Part shown: in pieces, positions 36,774-51,290 of the stretch
Numbering within the stretch: position 1 is the first letter of the stretch
Layout: every line of letters begins with the position of its first letter
Source of the DNA: Paramecium sonneborni
Lineage: Eukaryota > Ciliophora > Oligohymenophorea > Peniculida > Parameciidae
DNA length: 64,000 nucleotides
NCBI GenBank assembly: GCA_905182985.1
Contig: CAJJDN010000055.1
Span: 506,468 to 570,467, forward strand
Direction of reading: 5' to 3'
The notes under the pieces: model-generated
What the model saw: the letters and a program-made list of their open reading frames with translations, nothing else
Told to the model about the DNA's origin: nothing
Databases searched by the model: none
Made by a program: the position numbers and the translations under genes

Positions 36774-37283
36774 ATGAACTAAAGATAATTAACTTTATAA
36801 ACATTTCTACAGAAACAACCTACAATCAATCTAGAATATCAATTACCTACTGTTGTAACAACCAATTCTGTTCCTATTTCATAATTATGGAGTGAAAAAT
36901 ATTGTTAAAAAGTTTTAAGAGTTAGCAATCTTAAAACTTTTTAATAATCCTAAGAAAAACAAAAAAGAATTACAGCACATATCAAAGTCTAAAAATTCTT
37001 TCAAAAACCTAAATTTGAAAAAGTTAATCAAAAATATTAGGCAGCAGAAATATATGGTTTCAATTAAATCATCGAAGAACTTGATAAAGAAAGATCAGAC
37101 ATTAAAGATTTATCATAAAGAATCACTAGAAGTGTTTCAAGAGAAGAAAAAGAGGTCAAATTCAAAAAAAATAGAGAATAAAGAAAATAAGATGAATTTA
37201 TAGAATTTTTACATAAAAAGTTTACACCAAAACCTCTTATTAGACTCAGAAACAAAAAACATAATATAGATATCACTATATGA
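36774..37283 (+). CDS. hypothetical basic protein, 169 residues
   Basis: Intronless, starting only 15 bp after the preceding stop. Near the N-terminus QLTLQTFL resembles a PCNA-interacting box (Q-x-x-L-x-x-F-L), though the last aromatic is missing. The middle is Lys-rich, followed by an acidic-basic helix (IIEELDKERSDIKDL) and a basic tail. Family unknown. Confidence 0.6.
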
Positions 37284-37353
37284 AGTTACTATTAATACAA
37301 TTAAATCTTATTATAAAAGTATATATATCTCTAAATCATAACTTTACTCAAAC

Positions 37354-38268
37354 TCATAGTTTCTTTTTTAATTATTTACTAAATTAATTTAGATCTGCAA
37401 TTATATGCATAATTTCTTTAATTTCAGGATTTTAACAATTATTAACACTCTTCCTTCCTTTTTATGTAATTTTTGTTTTTGGTTTATCACTAGTTTTTGT
37501 TTCATTTAATTTTGGTCTAAATGTACAATCTTTCATTTCTTATTGACTTTTTCTTTTTTGTTCAAAGATTATTTTTTCTTCAATTTTTTATTTCCATTCT
37601 TAATTTCTTTTTGCAATATCTGGAGATGATTTAGGTTTCTCTTATTATTTGATCTCAATTTTTGGAGAAGTTGGAGATTTGCGTAAATGAATTTTCGCAT
37701 AACTTCCATAATAATCTGAAAGTATTGATTATTGAGATTAATTAGGATGAGGAGATTTCAAGATTTAGGAGGAATTTCTTCGATATACAAAATTACTATT
37801 ATTTTATTATTTAATAGGACTAATGTCTTCTACTGGAAAGAGTTCTTATTTAGCATTAAAACTCGATAATCTAAATTCAGATCTTTCTAATGGTAGAGAT
37901 TGTCTTCTTAATTCTTAAGAACAAGTATATCTTTGATATTAACTTATTTATCCTTAATCATCTTCTTTTTATTCTTATGTTTCTTCAATTTAATGTGGTT
38001 TTATTATTGATGGAGAACTTCTTATTGAATCTTGAAATTTTTTAGGAGTATTAGTTAGTTTTAAGAATTCATCATATTTTTTAATTGTTAATTGTACATC
38101 TTTATGAACATCTTTAATTAAAGAACAAGATTTTTTTGCTACAATTTTAGCATTGAATAGAGATTGATTCAATTTTATATCAGATTTATCTGGACTTATA
38201 GGATGAGATACTTTCTAGGCATATGATTGTTCATGAATTCTCTTTTTGGATTCTGAAAGTGATTACAT
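37354..38268 (-). CDS. hypothetical protein with a C-terminal charged signature
   Basis: Intronless, 304 residues. It starts directly with a Gln codon TAA after the ATG. Most is Ser/Pro/Gln-rich and probably disordered. Near the C-terminus RNQEWKQKIEEKIIFEQ followed by QQEMKDCTFRPKLN matches a short signature (W-x-KK/E-helix, then C-TF-x-P-x-N) found in many ciliate and flagellate centrosomal or ciliary proteins. That similarity is from memory of the pattern, not from a search. Confidence 0.7.
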
Positions 38269-38473
38269 ATTCAATAACAATAATTTGATTGTTTTTTTTT
38301 ATTTAATTTTATTTATAAGGTTTATATGTTTAGATAATAAAAAAACATTCATAGATAGATATAAAAATATTATTAGTATGAATTATAATTAAAGTATATA
38401 GTTAAAAGAATATTAAAGGTAAGTTATAAAGTAATGTAGTAGTAATAAATTAATTACAGAAATAAATTTTATT

Positions 38474-38820
38474 ATGGATTAATTAGAATTATTGAAAACT
38501 TGGAAAGGAATCAAAGAAATCTTACAGAAGAAATATAGTGATATAAATGCAGCATTTACAGATTTGGATACAAATAATTCAGGAGAAATAGAGATTGATG
38601 ATTTAGAATCAGAATTAAAGAGAAATCACAATATACAATCTGATGAGTACTTTGTTAATTAATTTATTATTAGAACTATAAGATAATTGTTTGAATATTT
38701 AAATACATCTAAATCAGGAGCAATAGATTTAGATGAATTTGAGAATCATTGGACATAAGTTGATTAAAATATTAAGTAAATTACAAATCAATAAAAGTTT
38801 TAACAATAAAAATAAGAAAA

Positions 38821-38855
<35 letters not shown>

Positions 38856-39514
38856 TGTTGATATCATCTGGATAGAAATCAACATAATAATTTTCTGATC
38901 TTTTTAAAAGTTATGCATCAGGAAATTCTCCTACAAAATACATTAATATTTAAGGTGATTTTTAAATAAATCATTTTATTCAAACAACTGGAACTCCTCC
39001 AAATTAATAATAATAACGTCCTCTTAATTTTTTAGATAATTTTAATTATAATAAAAAAATATCACCACCAAAACATTCTTACTTATTAAAAAGTAGAGCA
39101 GAGATTTAATAGGATAGATTAAAAGAAATGTAAAAGAGAATTACAAATATTTTTAATGGGAAACCAGAATATAAAAATTAATCACCAAGATTAAAAAAAG
39201 ATTTTGATAGTTATCTTAATAATAAATTAGTAAAACCAATTACAACTAGAAGATAAGCTTCTTATACTTAATTGACATTAGATTTTTAGAATTTGTTACC
39301 ATAAAGAAAGACATAGAAAAATAATGAATAAAGATTATCCTTTAATATTAGAACAGATCCATCTCCAAATAGATCTTAAGATAGAATATCATTATAACAA
39401 TATGCATATTAATTTTTTGATAGAGTTTATGAACACAAATAAAAATCATCTTTAATGGGATTGTAAAAGAAATAATAGATTTAACCAAAGACAACATTTA
39501 TGTTCAGATTATGA
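38474..39514 (+). CDS. EF-hand pair followed by poly-Gln and disordered tail
   Basis: Intronless, 346 residues. Two EF-hands at about 25-95 (DLDTNNSGEIEIDD and NTSKSGAIDLDE), the first a normal calcium loop. A run of ten TAA codons (38825-38854) then encodes poly-Gln, the clearest proof in the window that TAA is a sense codon. The remaining 200 residues are Asn/Gln/Pro/Arg-rich with short helices (RLKEMQKRITNIF). Function unknown. The EF pair suggests calcium-dependent binding. Confidence 0.8.
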
Positions 39515-39562
39515 CAATTTAATTTTTAAGTTATATAATTAATAATCTATAGTAATAAATAA

Positions 39563-41126
<1,564 letters not shown>

Positions 41127-41283
41127 AAACTTAATTATATTTTATTATCAAAAGAGCTTTTTCAAATTCTTTTTATATACATTATTATATTATTATTTGT
41201 CTCAATTTAAAATAAATTCAATCTTTTAAATAATTTATTTTATTCAACATTTTATAAATTAATAATTCTAATCAATCAATTAT

Positions 41284-44200
41284 TCAACACATTTAAAACC
41301 CGTTAGGATTTATTTGATTTTATTTTTGAGCTATTGGTTTATATAATTTTGTTTTCAAAATTTTTATTTGTTGATAAATATCAATAATTAAACAACAACT
41401 TAAATTTATACTAAAACAACCTATATTTATCCATCCAATTTATATTCTGTATTCATAAAAATAATCTAAATCATGACATAAAAATAAGATGGAATTCAAC
41501 CATATAGATATTTCAAATATTAGGATTTTAAAATTCTCAAAGCCTTTGATCATTGGTTTTGATAGAATAATAAATAATATAAAAATTATTGACTAAAAAG
41601 ATATAAAAATAGTTTAACAAATTGGTATAACTTAGAGAAGCACAAGAGTACTTATAAATATTGTTTTCTTTAATAATACAATCGTTTAATATTGAGCATT
41701 CCATTTATTTATTTTTAAATTAATGCCTTCAAAAAACATGTTTTATTCCAAGATTTTAATTGAATTATTAGAATATAATGAATAAGAATAAAATCCAAGA
41801 ATAGATAATAAATTAAATGTAAAAATTACAATTGATAGAATTGATGATGCATAAAGTATTGTATTTGATTTAGAGAATGTTACTATTTATAATAAAGAGG
41901 AGAATGTTAGATCATAATAGCTTGATAAAAATATTCTAATTAATCCTTAAAAAAAGAATGATTTTATGAAAAAAAGTGCTAATTATTGTAAAGCATATAT
42001 AATAGCAACTAGTTTTGTAATTATCAATCTAATTGAAGAATCAACAAAAACAATTATATTTGAATATTTTGATTTGATAAGTATATAAATGAACAATTAG
42101 GATATCCAAAAATTAATGATTGTTGTTATAAGGATGATAATGAAACTTTAAAAATTAGTTGCAAAAAAACAATCAGTTTGAAATAATCTAAATTTTCCAA
42201 TAGGATACTGAACTATAGGTATATCTTATTTTATAAATTTCTGGAATATTGAATCTAAATTAAAATAATCTTGAATAGGTTGTAATGATACAAAATCAAA
42301 AATGGCGAGAAAAACAGAAAAATTAACAGGGTAATTTATATTGATGTATTTGATATAGGATAATTATTATAAATTATCTAATAGATTCCAAAAGATTTCA
42401 AAATTACCTAAAAAGATGGATAAGATGGCGATGGCAATAAAAATATAAATAACAATAGAACTAAAATAAGCAGCTGTGTCTGTAATTGATTATTATAGAT
42501 TTGTTAATTATTCTATACTTGAAAGTTTGAGAGTGACATTATTGTAAGGTTTATTGAATACTTCATTGATTACTAAATTTCTGTCAAATTATAAATTTAC
42601 TATAGGATTTTTAATTGAGATTTAAAACTAAATTTAGATTGTATAATTAACATTCATTAATTATTTAGATATTTCTGTTAATGGGATAATTACATAATTA
42701 AATTAGTTTTTATCTAAATTGGATATAGTAATTGAGATAGATTTAAGAAAATCTTGAGCTGAATATTAAGATAACATAACTGGTTAAGAGAATGAAAATA
42801 ATAATTAAGATGGGTTTTGATTTATCATTTAAAGAAGTGGAAGTGGAAAATCTAATTAAAAACATAAACTTTATAAATCTTGAATGATACATGTCCAATT
42901 ATCTTAGATTTAACATTTTTAAGTGCAACCATCATTATCATTTAAATTACCATCATCACATTCTTCTTTTTCTAGTATAACAATACTATCTCCACATTAT
43001 GTTTTACAAAAAGAATTATTAGAATAGAACCCATAGGGACATTCTAAACAAACACCTTGATAACAATTCAAACATTCTAAAGAACATTAATAATCACATT
43101 AAAAACAACCATCATATTAGATAAAATTAGCATCATCACATTTTTCTAATATTGTAATAATCCCATCTCCACATATTGAATCACATCCTGATGTAATATG
43201 ATTCAAAGTCCATCCATTAGGATTACATTTTATACAATTTTATCCTTCACAAATTAAACAACCTAAAGAACATTAAATTTTGCATTCATAACATCCATCA
43301 TATGGTAGATTATTAGTATCATCGCATTCTTCATATGGATATATAACAATTCCATCTCCACATTATGGTTAGCAGATATCTGAGAAACATTATTATAAAG
43401 AGTCATCCCAAATACATGTAGAGTCATTATAATCAATTAAACATTCAGACTATTGTTTATAAGAATTACAGTCTGTTTTTATTTAACATCCTCCTTAACT
43501 TTTAATAGTGCATTGAATTTAAACAGAAAAACATTCAGCATAAGATAATTAGATTATAGGCATAGAATTACAAGTTCTATCATAACATTATCCTTAAATC
43601 CAAATACATTCATTTAAATTTATATTTAAATTACAACAAATTTATTAATGACAATCAATACAATTTGATCTTTTTATGCAAGATTGGCCATTAGTAGTAC
43701 AATGTTTATCAGTAAATAATTATGAACATTAGATTTCATTATCATATTAAAAATCTTCACAATCAATAGTTTTACAACTTTCATTTATACAATATTATGT
43801 ATAATCAGAACAATTATGAGTTTAATCAATAAAAAGATTATTACAATCTAAAAGTATACATTTAATATTAATCTAATCCCATACACATTTTTTATTAAGA
43901 TCTGATTAAAATAAGGCATTTTCACAATTTGTCTAATCAGTATAAAAATTGCATTCAATTGTTATACATTTATCAATATCCCAAAAACATTTATCATTAT
44001 TTTGATTTATATAGCATTAAAAAGAGTGATTATAATTATGACAATCCGTTAAGTTGATACATCCATTTTATGAATGATTGACAGTACAAGAATCTAATAA
44101 AGTATTGCATTTCATATGATTATTATTACTAGAATCAAAGATATTACAGGCATTTAATTCAAAACATTTTAATAAATCAGTATTCCAATAACATTTTCTT

Positions 44201-47200
44201 TGATTTACATCAAAATAACATTGATTTTATAATGCCTAAGAACAATATTATACAAAAGTTCCACATTTAGGTTCATCTCCAATTGTACATACTTTATTAG
44301 GTCTTTATTACTCACATATTGTAATAGTATAAGTATTAGAACCAGAAATCAATTAACAAGCATCAATACATTTGTTTGTAACAAAAACACAATTATCTAA
44401 CCAATTATCACAATCAGATTAATTATTTGGCTATCTATTTAGACCATTCTTATAATTGGAACAAATTCTTTCTACACATTATGAATTTATATTAAATGTA
44501 CATTTAGTACCACTTCTAGTAATTGCCATATCACAATCAGAAACATTGTAATCTGAACAATTTCTATGGACTGGACTACAAGAAATACCTAACCATTAAC
44601 AATAAATAGGATTAGCTTAACAAGTAGATTAATTTGTTAAACTTGAACATAAAGTATTACAAGTTCCTGATGTAGGAATATATGGACTTGTAGTTGATGC
44701 CCAAACAAATAGACATTTAGTTTCATTTTATGTATACTTACAAGCTGAATAAGATGAATAATCAAAACAGTTCGGTTAAACTAATCCACATGTTTATATT
44801 CTAGATACTGTATATAATTTGTTTTTATTATTACATTCCTTATGATAATCATTTATCACTTCTTGACAATAATTACTATCAACACATCTATTATCACACC
44901 AATAACATTTTGTATTAGTATCATTATATGCTGATATACAGTTTGTATTTATTGTATAAAAAGAACAACTATTAGTTAAACATTTTGTAGTTGTTGAATC
45001 CCAACTACATGAAGTTCCTTTTGGTTATTAAAGTACACAAGTAATGCTATTAGTGATTGAACTACATGATTTAGCAGTGCATCCACGTCCATTTCGATAG
45101 TTTAATTCACATATATCATTTATCTATTTACATTCATAATTTGTTGTCGCTGATACATTTAAATGACAATTTTAAGAATTGTTTTATTGTTATTCTATAC
45201 AAACACCACCAATGAATTTACATGAAATCTCATTTCTTGAAACAGATTAATTACATTTGTCTTCATTTATTATTTAAGAACACAAAGTCATTACTTCACA
45301 TCCTACTTCTCTAGTACCATCTATTTTTACTTTTTGTTAACAATTTCTTGGACTATTAAAATAATTAAAACAATCACTATCATTTGTAGCTGTTGTTTAT
45401 GCTGAACATTATAAATCTCCACAACTATTACCATTCCATACACAAGGTTCATAATATGCATTTATTTTGCATTACTTTTCAAATGTGTACCATAAACATT
45501 CTGTGTTCAACGGTTCACAAGCTAAATTTAAATTCAAACATGAAATTGAAATTTATTCACATAATTCATTTGCAAATTTTAAATCTAATGAACCCGGACA
45601 ACTAGTTAAAGTATAATCTTAACATTAATTTGTTGTTGTATTCCATTCACATTTTACTCCATAATAATTATTAACACATTTTAATTGATTATTATATTTT
45701 GAACAAGAATATTATTTTCTTTAACATCCAACTGCTCCAGTCAAGTTTTCAGTACACAAAATATTCCAAGCATTACATTCTTAATGGTTTTTCTATGTAA
45801 AAACTATAGTCATACTACAAGTATCATTTAGATCTCTTTATTTACATTATGAAGTTGATATATCATAATTGCAAATTGGATTCCATTGTCCACATTAATA
45901 ATTTGTTGATGCTCCACTAGATAAACTACAATCTTTTAGAACACATGATGTACCAATCCATAAACATTTAGTACCATCAATCAAACCTTAAGTACAATAA
46001 GTTATATCTGAAAATCCTGAACAAGTAGTTGGCCATTAAACACATGCAGTATTTGATGAATTAATTAAACATTTCATACCTTTTACTTTAAGATTTATAC
46101 AAACTATTTCTGAAGAAGTTAAAAAATCTGAACAAACTTTAGAAGTACATGATGTACCTATCCATTTACATTAATATCCATCAATAGTAGTATAACATTG
46201 GTTTTAATGATAATCATTACAATTTTGTAATTTTTCCACACATCCATGAAATTAATAAACGGTTGAAATTTAATATACTTTAACAGTGCATTTCTTCAAC
46301 CAAAGTTCACAATCTGTATTTGTTATTAATGATACTGGAGCATCAGAACATTATTTTAATTTACATCTTTTAGACAACTTACATAATGGATTTGTTAAAC
46401 AATCATTTTAATGAAGTGTTTAACAATTATAATCTTTACAAACTCCAAGATAATAATCATAAGTACATTTATTATTAACTGTAAAACATTGTAAATGATT
46501 TGAGAAATCTGGAAAGTAAAAATTAGAACAGATATTTTCAACACATTGATAAGAATTCCAATAGCAATTCCTATTATAATAATCAAGTTCACAAAATTAA
46601 CTTTGATTAATCAAATTACATGTTAAAGGTCTATCTTAACAACCACCACCAAATTTACCCATACATTTCTCAATCTATTTACATTAATAATGATTCAATG
46701 ATAATAATTGATTTAAACATCCTTTTTTTTTACATTGATTATCAGACCAAAAACAATTCTAGTTTTAAATTGATAAACAATCATCTTAGGCATCATAAAA
46801 TTCACATTCATAAGGACGATCCTTACAACCACCTCCATTTTTATATACGCAATCTAAATCAAAGTCAAATTATTAACATTTAATATAATTTGAATAGATA
46901 TCCACATCTTCAGCTAAAGAACATTCCTTCTTTTTACATTCATTATTGATAAATATGCATTTATTGCCATTTTAATCAGTAACACATCCTTCTATTAATT
47001 TACTATCTTTACATTCCTATCTCAATACACATGTAAATCCATTTGTTGTACATTCTAACAATTAGCTTCTACATTCAAAATCACTTGTAAATTTTAAATT
47101 ACCACAAACTAATTCTAAACATATTGACAAATCATAATCCCAATAACATTTTTGTGATTTAGCTTTATTATAATAACATTATTTGTCAAATTTAATCTTT

Positions 47201-47781
47201 CCACATTCCTCTTCACTTTCCACACAACCTCCATATTAAGATACTGTACAAGTTGATATCTATTCTCTGCATTAAAAATCATTTGATAGATACAATGGCA
47301 ATTCATTACATTCTCTACTTAATCTACATTTTGGGTTTTCTGTAATTGACCAGAAACAATAACGGTTAACCTTATCTCTATTTTAACATGCATTCCAATT
47401 TATATATTTCTCACATTCATCCACATCTATGCATTACATACCATCACTAACACATTTCTAAGATGATTCAATGCATTCTTCTCTTTTAAATAAACTACAT
47501 TCTTTAAAATCTATACACTCACCCAAATAAAATCCACAATTATCTTATAATCTACAATCTTCCTATGAGTATTCTTTACATTACTTCTCTAAACTCTCTA
47601 TTTCAACATATTTTAAACCATTTCTTATCTTACACTTACTCTCACTCCACTAACAAATACTAGATTTTTCACATTGTTCACTATCTTAGATTTATCCACA
47701 CACACAAAAACTACTCATTTAAGCATTTATTTATTTAGATAATGCTTGAATTATGAAAATCTTCTATAGTATTTTTATCAT
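41284..47781 (-). CDS. giant cysteine-rich surface/membrane protein with DUF4215-type repeats
   Basis: About 2,150 residues. A hydrophobic leader starts at the ATG (MIKILQKIFIIQALS). About 1,600 residues of Cys-rich repeats follow, each with C and W at regular spacing (for example KCYWDN, CIWD, KCTFNINSQC). Near the C-terminus are three units of the CGDGI...EECDDGN type (CGDSIVILEKEECDDGN), known as Myxococcus cysteine-rich or DUF4215 repeats, with furin-like CLECPYGF. The last 500 residues carry several membrane helices. One 23-nt intron in the tail is needed, and the total still misses a multiple of three by one, so one more intron or slip exists. Probably a cell-surface or secretory-vesicle protein with extracellular repeats. 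Ligand unknown. Confidence 0.85.
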
Positions 47782-48381
47782 AAATTAAAATCTAATTGTT
47801 CTTTTTTATTTATAAATCTCGACTACTTTTCTAATTTTATTCAAATCAATCATTTCCATATTGATCCATTTTTTACATTATATTAATCAATTCTTAATAC
47901 AATTTTACATTTAAATTTTTATTCTGAATACTTTCTTATATAAATACAAAAATTTATATGTATTTTTTTTTTATATTCTACTTTTTTCATCAGTAAATAA
48001 AATCAAGATTATGTTATAACACTTCAAAGGTTTAACTATTATTCTTTTTCTAAATATTCTAGATTTTTTTAATTAATATTTTGGTATAGGAGAAATCCAA
48101 TAAAAAATTTAATAAGATCAATCTTTGAATTTTATATAATCTGGTAACCTAAATACAGATTCTAAGAATACCTAACTTATTATTCAGGAATGGATATCAT
48201 ATAATATATTCTAAAATTATTTATTATTATAAATTATAACATAATAGTTATAAAAATAAACCTTAGATTAATTATAAATTATTGTTTAAAGTAATACAAT
48301 TATAATATGAATTTATACTAAATTGATAAATTTATTCATTTGACTTTACCATAGTCGCCATAATCCAATTCTACATCTAAT
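47782..48381. other. divergent intergenic region, 600 bp
   Basis: Separates the giant Cys-rich gene (minus) from the Sin1-like gene (plus) and should hold both promoters. A small open frame at 48011-48310 lies inside it and is listed separately. Confidence 0.5.
48011..48310 (+). CDS. doubtful small ORF with hydrophobic leader, 99 residues
   Basis: ATG to TGA without interruption. The first 25 residues are hydrophobic (TIILFLNILDFF), like a signal peptide, followed by a Gln-rich polar segment. Coding character is modest and it sits in a region otherwise expected to be promoter. Could be a short secreted peptide or chance. Confidence 0.28.
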
Positions 48382-49950
48382 ATGGATATTGATAATAAAT
48401 GGCTTAATGAATAATTACAATTAATCCAATAGGCAGAATTTTAAAATTATAACTTACCCAGTAATACAGATATTTCACAGTTTGTATTGTAATCATCATA
48501 CTGTGAATCTCCATCTGTATAAAAGAATAAGAAAGAGAAAATTTAATTTTCAATCCTCAATTTTGAAAACCTTTAAGATGATGAATCTAATATACAACCT
48601 CAAAACAAAAAGTATTCATTAGAAAGAAAGAAAAGGAATTTTAAAAAAAGTAAAACAACAACCAATGGTTTTCTTAACGATACTGCAACTATATAAAATA
48701 ATTAAGAATCATTCAGAAGATTCAAGAGTTCATAAACATAAAAAAAATCAGAATTCACAAAATAATTTAATGACTATAAATAGAATTGCCATACAGAGAT
48801 AATTGTAAAATATTTTGGATTAAAATATTAATAAACTTTATTGGTGAATGAATAGATTACAGCTGCAGAATTAATTGTATTAGCACTTAAGAGATATTAA
48901 TAAGATCAAATTAGTGATAAATCTAAATATGAATATCCTAATTTTACTTTAGCTTATAAATTAATGGGCTTAGAATATAGTCCAAGTAAGTTTACTACAG
49001 CAAATGATGAAAATGATTAATTAGAGGATGAATCTATTGAAACTCCAGAAATTGATTTAGAATCTAAAGTATTTTATTAGAGTGTAGAAATATTGCCAGA
49101 GTTAAACTCTTTTGGAATGGATTTTGAACTCCTAAAATAAACATATAGATCATATCCAGAATAAATTATATTATTAATAGAGGATACATAATCTTAAACA
49201 TATTATCACATAAAAGTTAAAAAAAGTGGCAGTTTAAAAGATTGTTAGAATGAATTAAACAGAAAGTTAAGTAAAAAATACTAAAAAAATGATTACTATT
49301 TAAGTTTAAAGTATCCATGTATAAATTATGATCGTGGTGATCTTGGAGAACAATTTCCAATAAATTTATTACCTTTACATTGGTTAGTGATCTGTTAAAG
49401 ATCTTAAAATTTATAATAGCAATCTTATGAAGATACATCTGTATAAATTAATTTGAAAAATAATAATAATAATGCTATTCAGGAAGATAATAATAATTCA
49501 ACATATTCTTATAGGTTTTTATCATTAAATTTTATGTAACTTGCTACTATTGAAAAAATGCAATTATTATATAGCTATTAAGAATTTAATCTCATTAAAT
49601 ACAATAAGGGCTGTTAGAATGAGATTATTTTTGGGTTAGACTATTTTGACATTTATTATTTTTATAATTAAAAATCTACCAATAAATTAGGGATTTTAAA
49701 GTTTGTAACAATGATAGCTAAATAAATTTTTATGGAAGAAAAGGAAAAAAAGAAATACAAAAGAATTCCATTAAGTGCTATTAGAGATTTAAAATAGAAA
49801 AAAGATAAATATATTGAAATTTATTATGAATTAAACGATGGGTTTAGAAAGAAACTATAATTCTTTTCAAAAAATGATGATAAAAATGTGATTAGAGAAG
49901 TATTTAGTAAATTAGAATATTTAGTATCAGTATAACAATAAAATGATTGA
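48382..49950 (+). CDS. possible Sin1/Avo1-like TORC2 subunit
   Basis: Intronless, 522 residues. Middle part: a conserved-looking stretch TEIIVKYFGLKYQQTLLV resembling the CRIM/Ras-binding portion of Sin1. C-terminal 100 residues: IIFGLDYFDIYYFYNQKS, then IPLSAIRDLKQKKDKY, KLQFFSKNDD and VFSKLEYLVS, with the order of a PH domain as in Sin1. Sin1 anchors TORC2 to membranes and brings AGC kinases such as Akt to it. The assignment rests on weak motif order, and a generic PH protein is the alternative. Confidence 0.5.
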
Positions 49951-50086
49951 AATTAATTTTTTATTTAATTTTATTCATAAATAATATAGATATATTATCT
50001 TTGAAATTATACAATTAAATTATATTATAAATTATAATATTTAAATTTTTATAGAAAATTAAAATATAGAAACCAATTATTAAATT

Positions 50087-51208
50087 ATGTCAAATAAAAT
50101 CCCAGCTTTAATAACAATTGGCGTAGATAAAAAAAGTCTATAAAAATTTGACGATAAACTTTATCTAGGAAATGGAGAATTCAAAATTTCAGGATTGAAA
50201 GTAAGTGTTGATAAAAACTAAATATGTGGAATCTCTATAACTTATTAAAATATTAAAAATGGTCAGAAAATAGTATGCAATGATACCTGCATAACAGGAA
50301 AAAATATAAATCAATATGAATTTGAAATAAATCAAAGTAATAAAAAAATTATAAAATTAAGATGATTATATACAGGTGCTTTTTGGATATTATGAATCTG
50401 GAATTAATTAATTAGGAATAATAACTTATAAAGGTAAGTAAGTGATTTTTGGAAAAGAGAAAGGTTAAAAATTTAATTATATGTTTATGGGTTACACTTT
50501 TACAGGATGTTGTGGTTCATACAAAAAAGGATGTGTAGAATCTCTAACTTTTAGAGTAACTAAATTACCAAAAGAATTTTTAGTTTAACAGGCATGTGTA
50601 TTTAAATATTGATTTAATTAGTTCACTCCTTTACTAGGAATTCTATATCCAGATAATCCATTTGATAATATAGTACTTACTAATTTTGAGTAAGAATAAC
50701 AATGTTAATATGAATAACAACCACAACCTGTAATGTAGCCTATGATTTCATCAGAGATTATGAAACCAAATTAATCTCTCTAAATAAAATCAGCTTGTCC
50801 TATTCAAAATCAATAGGTTCCTTTAAATTAGATGTCTCCTTATGAAAATTCTTATTATTAATAACCAATTTAATAATAAGGATATTATTAATAATAACCA
50901 AATAATTAGTATTAAACATCATAGTAAGGAGTTAATTAGGTTATTGTAGTGGATTAGTAATAATAACCATAATAATAACAATATTAAAAATAAGGCCCAG
51001 GATTTGCTGGTACAATGGCTAGAACTGCTATGGGAACTTTTGCAGCTATAGAAACTGTTAGAATGATTGAAAATATTGGTCATAATCATCATAAGGCAAA
51101 TGTGGTTATTATTGGTGGTATAATATTCATTTAGATTATGTAGGTAATCAAAATAATGGACATCATAGACATCATCATCATCGCCGACATCATCATCATA
51201 GACGATGA
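50087..51208 (+). CDS. hypothetical protein with Gln-rich linker and His/Arg tail
   Basis: Three introns (25, 24 and 20 nt) leave 350 residues. The N-terminal 190 residues form a Gly-rich beta domain (FGYYESGINQLGIITY, FMGYTFTGCCGSY, CVESLTFRVTKLP). A long Gln/Pro/Tyr region follows, then a conserved-looking helix TMARTAMGTFAAIETVRM, and the protein ends in a His/Arg tract (HHRHHHHRRHHHHRR). The helix and His tail recall small membrane-adaptor proteins, but no family is claimed. Confidence 0.65.
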
Positions 51209-51290
51209 ATTATAAAATTTTAATTCCATATAATTTTAATATATTGTTATTTTTAAATGTTTAATATTAAATTTACATATTAAACATTTA

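Noticed and set aside
41750..42180. Plus-strand frame of about 150 residues (MPSKNMFYSK...)
   Set aside because: It is antisense to the membrane tail of the giant Cys-rich gene, which reads continuously with one intron and has proper helices on the minus strand.
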